This document shows, piece by piece, positions 34,501-34,613 of a stretch of 34,613 nt of DNA. The position numbers and the translations under genes were made by a program. Source of the stretch: an uncultured SAR86 cluster bacterium (GTDB lineage Bacteria > Pseudomonadota > Gammaproteobacteria > Magnimaribacterales > D2472); contig CACHRR010000009.1 of assembly GCA_902582355.1 (NCBI GenBank), positions 1 through 34,613 of the forward strand. The letters run 5' to 3'. The notes under the pieces were generated by a model, which was not told where the DNA came from, made no database searches, and was given only the letters and a program-made list of their open reading frames with translations. Every line of letters starts with the position of its first letter. Position 1 is the first letter of the stretch.

Positions 34501-34613
34501 AAGTTTAAACTTATACTTAAGTGTAAGGAATTTAGAAAATAAAATGCCGCAGACTGATTCTGCTTATGGTTATCCGTACTATAACCGATACTATTTCTCA
34601 GCATTTGGTAGGT
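31541..34613 (+). CDS. TonB-dependent outer-membrane receptor, 3'-partial
   Basis: The frame is open to the window edge (1024 codons visible). Residues 1-21 are a signal peptide (I-Y-A then Asp22). Residues 22-64 are strongly acidic, then K-V-V-V-T-G-S-R-I marks the TonB-box/plug junction. The plug shows L-D-L-R-N-L-G-P-G-R-I-L-Y-L-V-N-G-R-R and S-S-A-I-Y-G-S-D-A-V-T-G-V-V-N-V-I-T. Barrel landmarks include S-M-T-F-R-A-P-D-M, G-N-T-E-L-E-E-E-E-G-E-N-I-Q-L-G and the late V-R-N-L-E-N-K-M-P followed by Y-P-Y-Y-N and A-F-G-R. That last motif normally lies about ten residues from the C-terminus, so only the final strand is missing. Eight cysteines fall in four local pairs, probably loop disulfides. 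Such receptors take up siderophores, sugars or peptides; the ligand here is unknown. Confidence 0.93.
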   Translation, partial: MNIKNLFLLFGLVLITNTIYADNPGEIADDSEEASEVVEETVQEEVAEDSAPVSSSDDEVVELEKVVVTGSRIKKTQVVGPLPLIVITKEDIDNKGFRNLTEALQTIPTANASTQNESLTSNFTPNANELDLRNLGPGRILYLVNGRRTADYPIPFNNAGNIANIGIIPNGLVDRVEILSQGSSAIYGSDAVTGVVNVITIKGKDYQELDFDISQTEYEQKNIYSLSYTAGGFFGNTSWTIGADFSHVDPMTYADRPGHDSFVNDPDYGVAYTAPRYGLYWRTGAFGGDQRGWYGSEEFPSTPTCSELSGGEYFDFDKQDPEWLYAGSYPGRGCGWDYGSARFGGSSQTIVNERDDIALMATLTHNFDNGIELNARLYSYYDEAFYRGYPRYFQTNATILDPGRIEALTATSTDPNNVLTGYQRGVAYGLRFFAPSQGDNFDARNDITEEVNDVFIGLNGFFNNGFEWEFGINSTTYDYENESFTFTTDLYDYMYGVGAVDENGNLLTGTYYSWLYDGEDRLAFLNSIGYFDDLGRVATANDALSAYGLPTDPACGQYAYFGAYHSCFMADRFMGVMTNEQIGSFLGDDTLTADSSQTTVDFVVSGEFELAGRFVGMAAILEHSTQDYTVGPNRQDPNVNFIQGVGYEGGGDRDRTSMGVEFLFPVTDKLEMTLASRYDSYDDASSNVGSRMSNMMNFAYRPTDNTLIRGSYSMTFRAPDMNYLFAGPSSGYYNGVLDWVACYLAASPGQDLTDCELGGGSIQAFFEGNTELEEEEGENIQLGFVWDINDNWDFSLDLYQVILEDVIGRESYRTLNISEGYCLYGQAFSNYIGSENPEVRDCELVYSKIGRGERTPDPISGVTPAIGPWEEVYPDFINQSFREYQGLDWTLNYTIETENAGDFSLGILSSHIIAYYAKTDDTSEEIEYLSYYTYEPRSQQNMSLNWRYQDFSTTLFVDRLGHMELGSRGKTDPHITANLTTFYNYSASLNLYLSVRNLENKMPQTDSAYGYPYYNRYYFSAFGR

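Overview
The window is AT-rich, almost fully coding DNA with a bacterial gene layout. Genes overlap or nearly touch, and the longest gene-free stretch is about 160 bases. Gene content (E. coli-type thymidine kinase, long-form HisG, glutaryl-CoA dehydrogenase, secreted S9 peptidase, a large TonB-dependent receptor, alternative oxidase, giant cadherin-repeat proteins) suggests a streamlined marine gammaproteobacterium, possibly SAR86-like. That placement is inference from gene style; no rRNA or marker phylogeny is present. No tRNA, rRNA, insertion sequence or CRISPR array was found.

Bases 1-13906 (+) hold a three-gene secreted protease/adhesin cluster. The first gene is cut at its 5' side. It encodes at least 11 cadherin-like repeats, a PPC-like domain, a propeptide and a C-terminal subtilisin domain. 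The second encodes a lipoprotein with an Ig-like domain, more cadherin-like repeats, a kexin-type S8 peptidase and a P domain. Both carry a closely similar cupredoxin-like domain: nested inside a cadherin repeat in the first protein, and between peptidase and P domain in the second. The third gene encodes a small exported protein that looks like a free-standing S8 propeptide, the very part the second protease lacks. This trio is the most novel-looking system in the window.

Bases 13881-20574 (-) are a compact histidine operon in the order trpR-like regulator, hisG, hisDB (a HisD-HisB fusion), hisH, hisA, hisF, hisIE, hisC. All activities are present except histidinol-phosphate phosphatase. A HAD phosphatase gene (20620-21276, +) diverges from the operon across 45 bases. 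That gap holds a perfect 12-base palindrome with a GTTAAC core, overlapping a good promoter. I propose the HAD enzyme supplies the missing step and the TrpR-like protein binds the palindrome.

Bases 21307-34613 hold assorted metabolic and surface genes: an exported amidohydrolase, an exported SGNH-type hydrolase, alternative oxidase, a lyase of the fumarase/adenylosuccinate lyase superfamily with a secretion signal, a PhzF-like protein, a zinc-free alcohol-dehydrogenase-type reductase, thymidine kinase, a mini Smr-like protein, glutaryl-CoA dehydrogenase, an exported S9 peptidase, and a TonB-dependent receptor cut just short of its C-terminus by the window edge. The exported peptidase, amidohydrolase and receptor fit a lifestyle of scavenging peptides and other organic matter.
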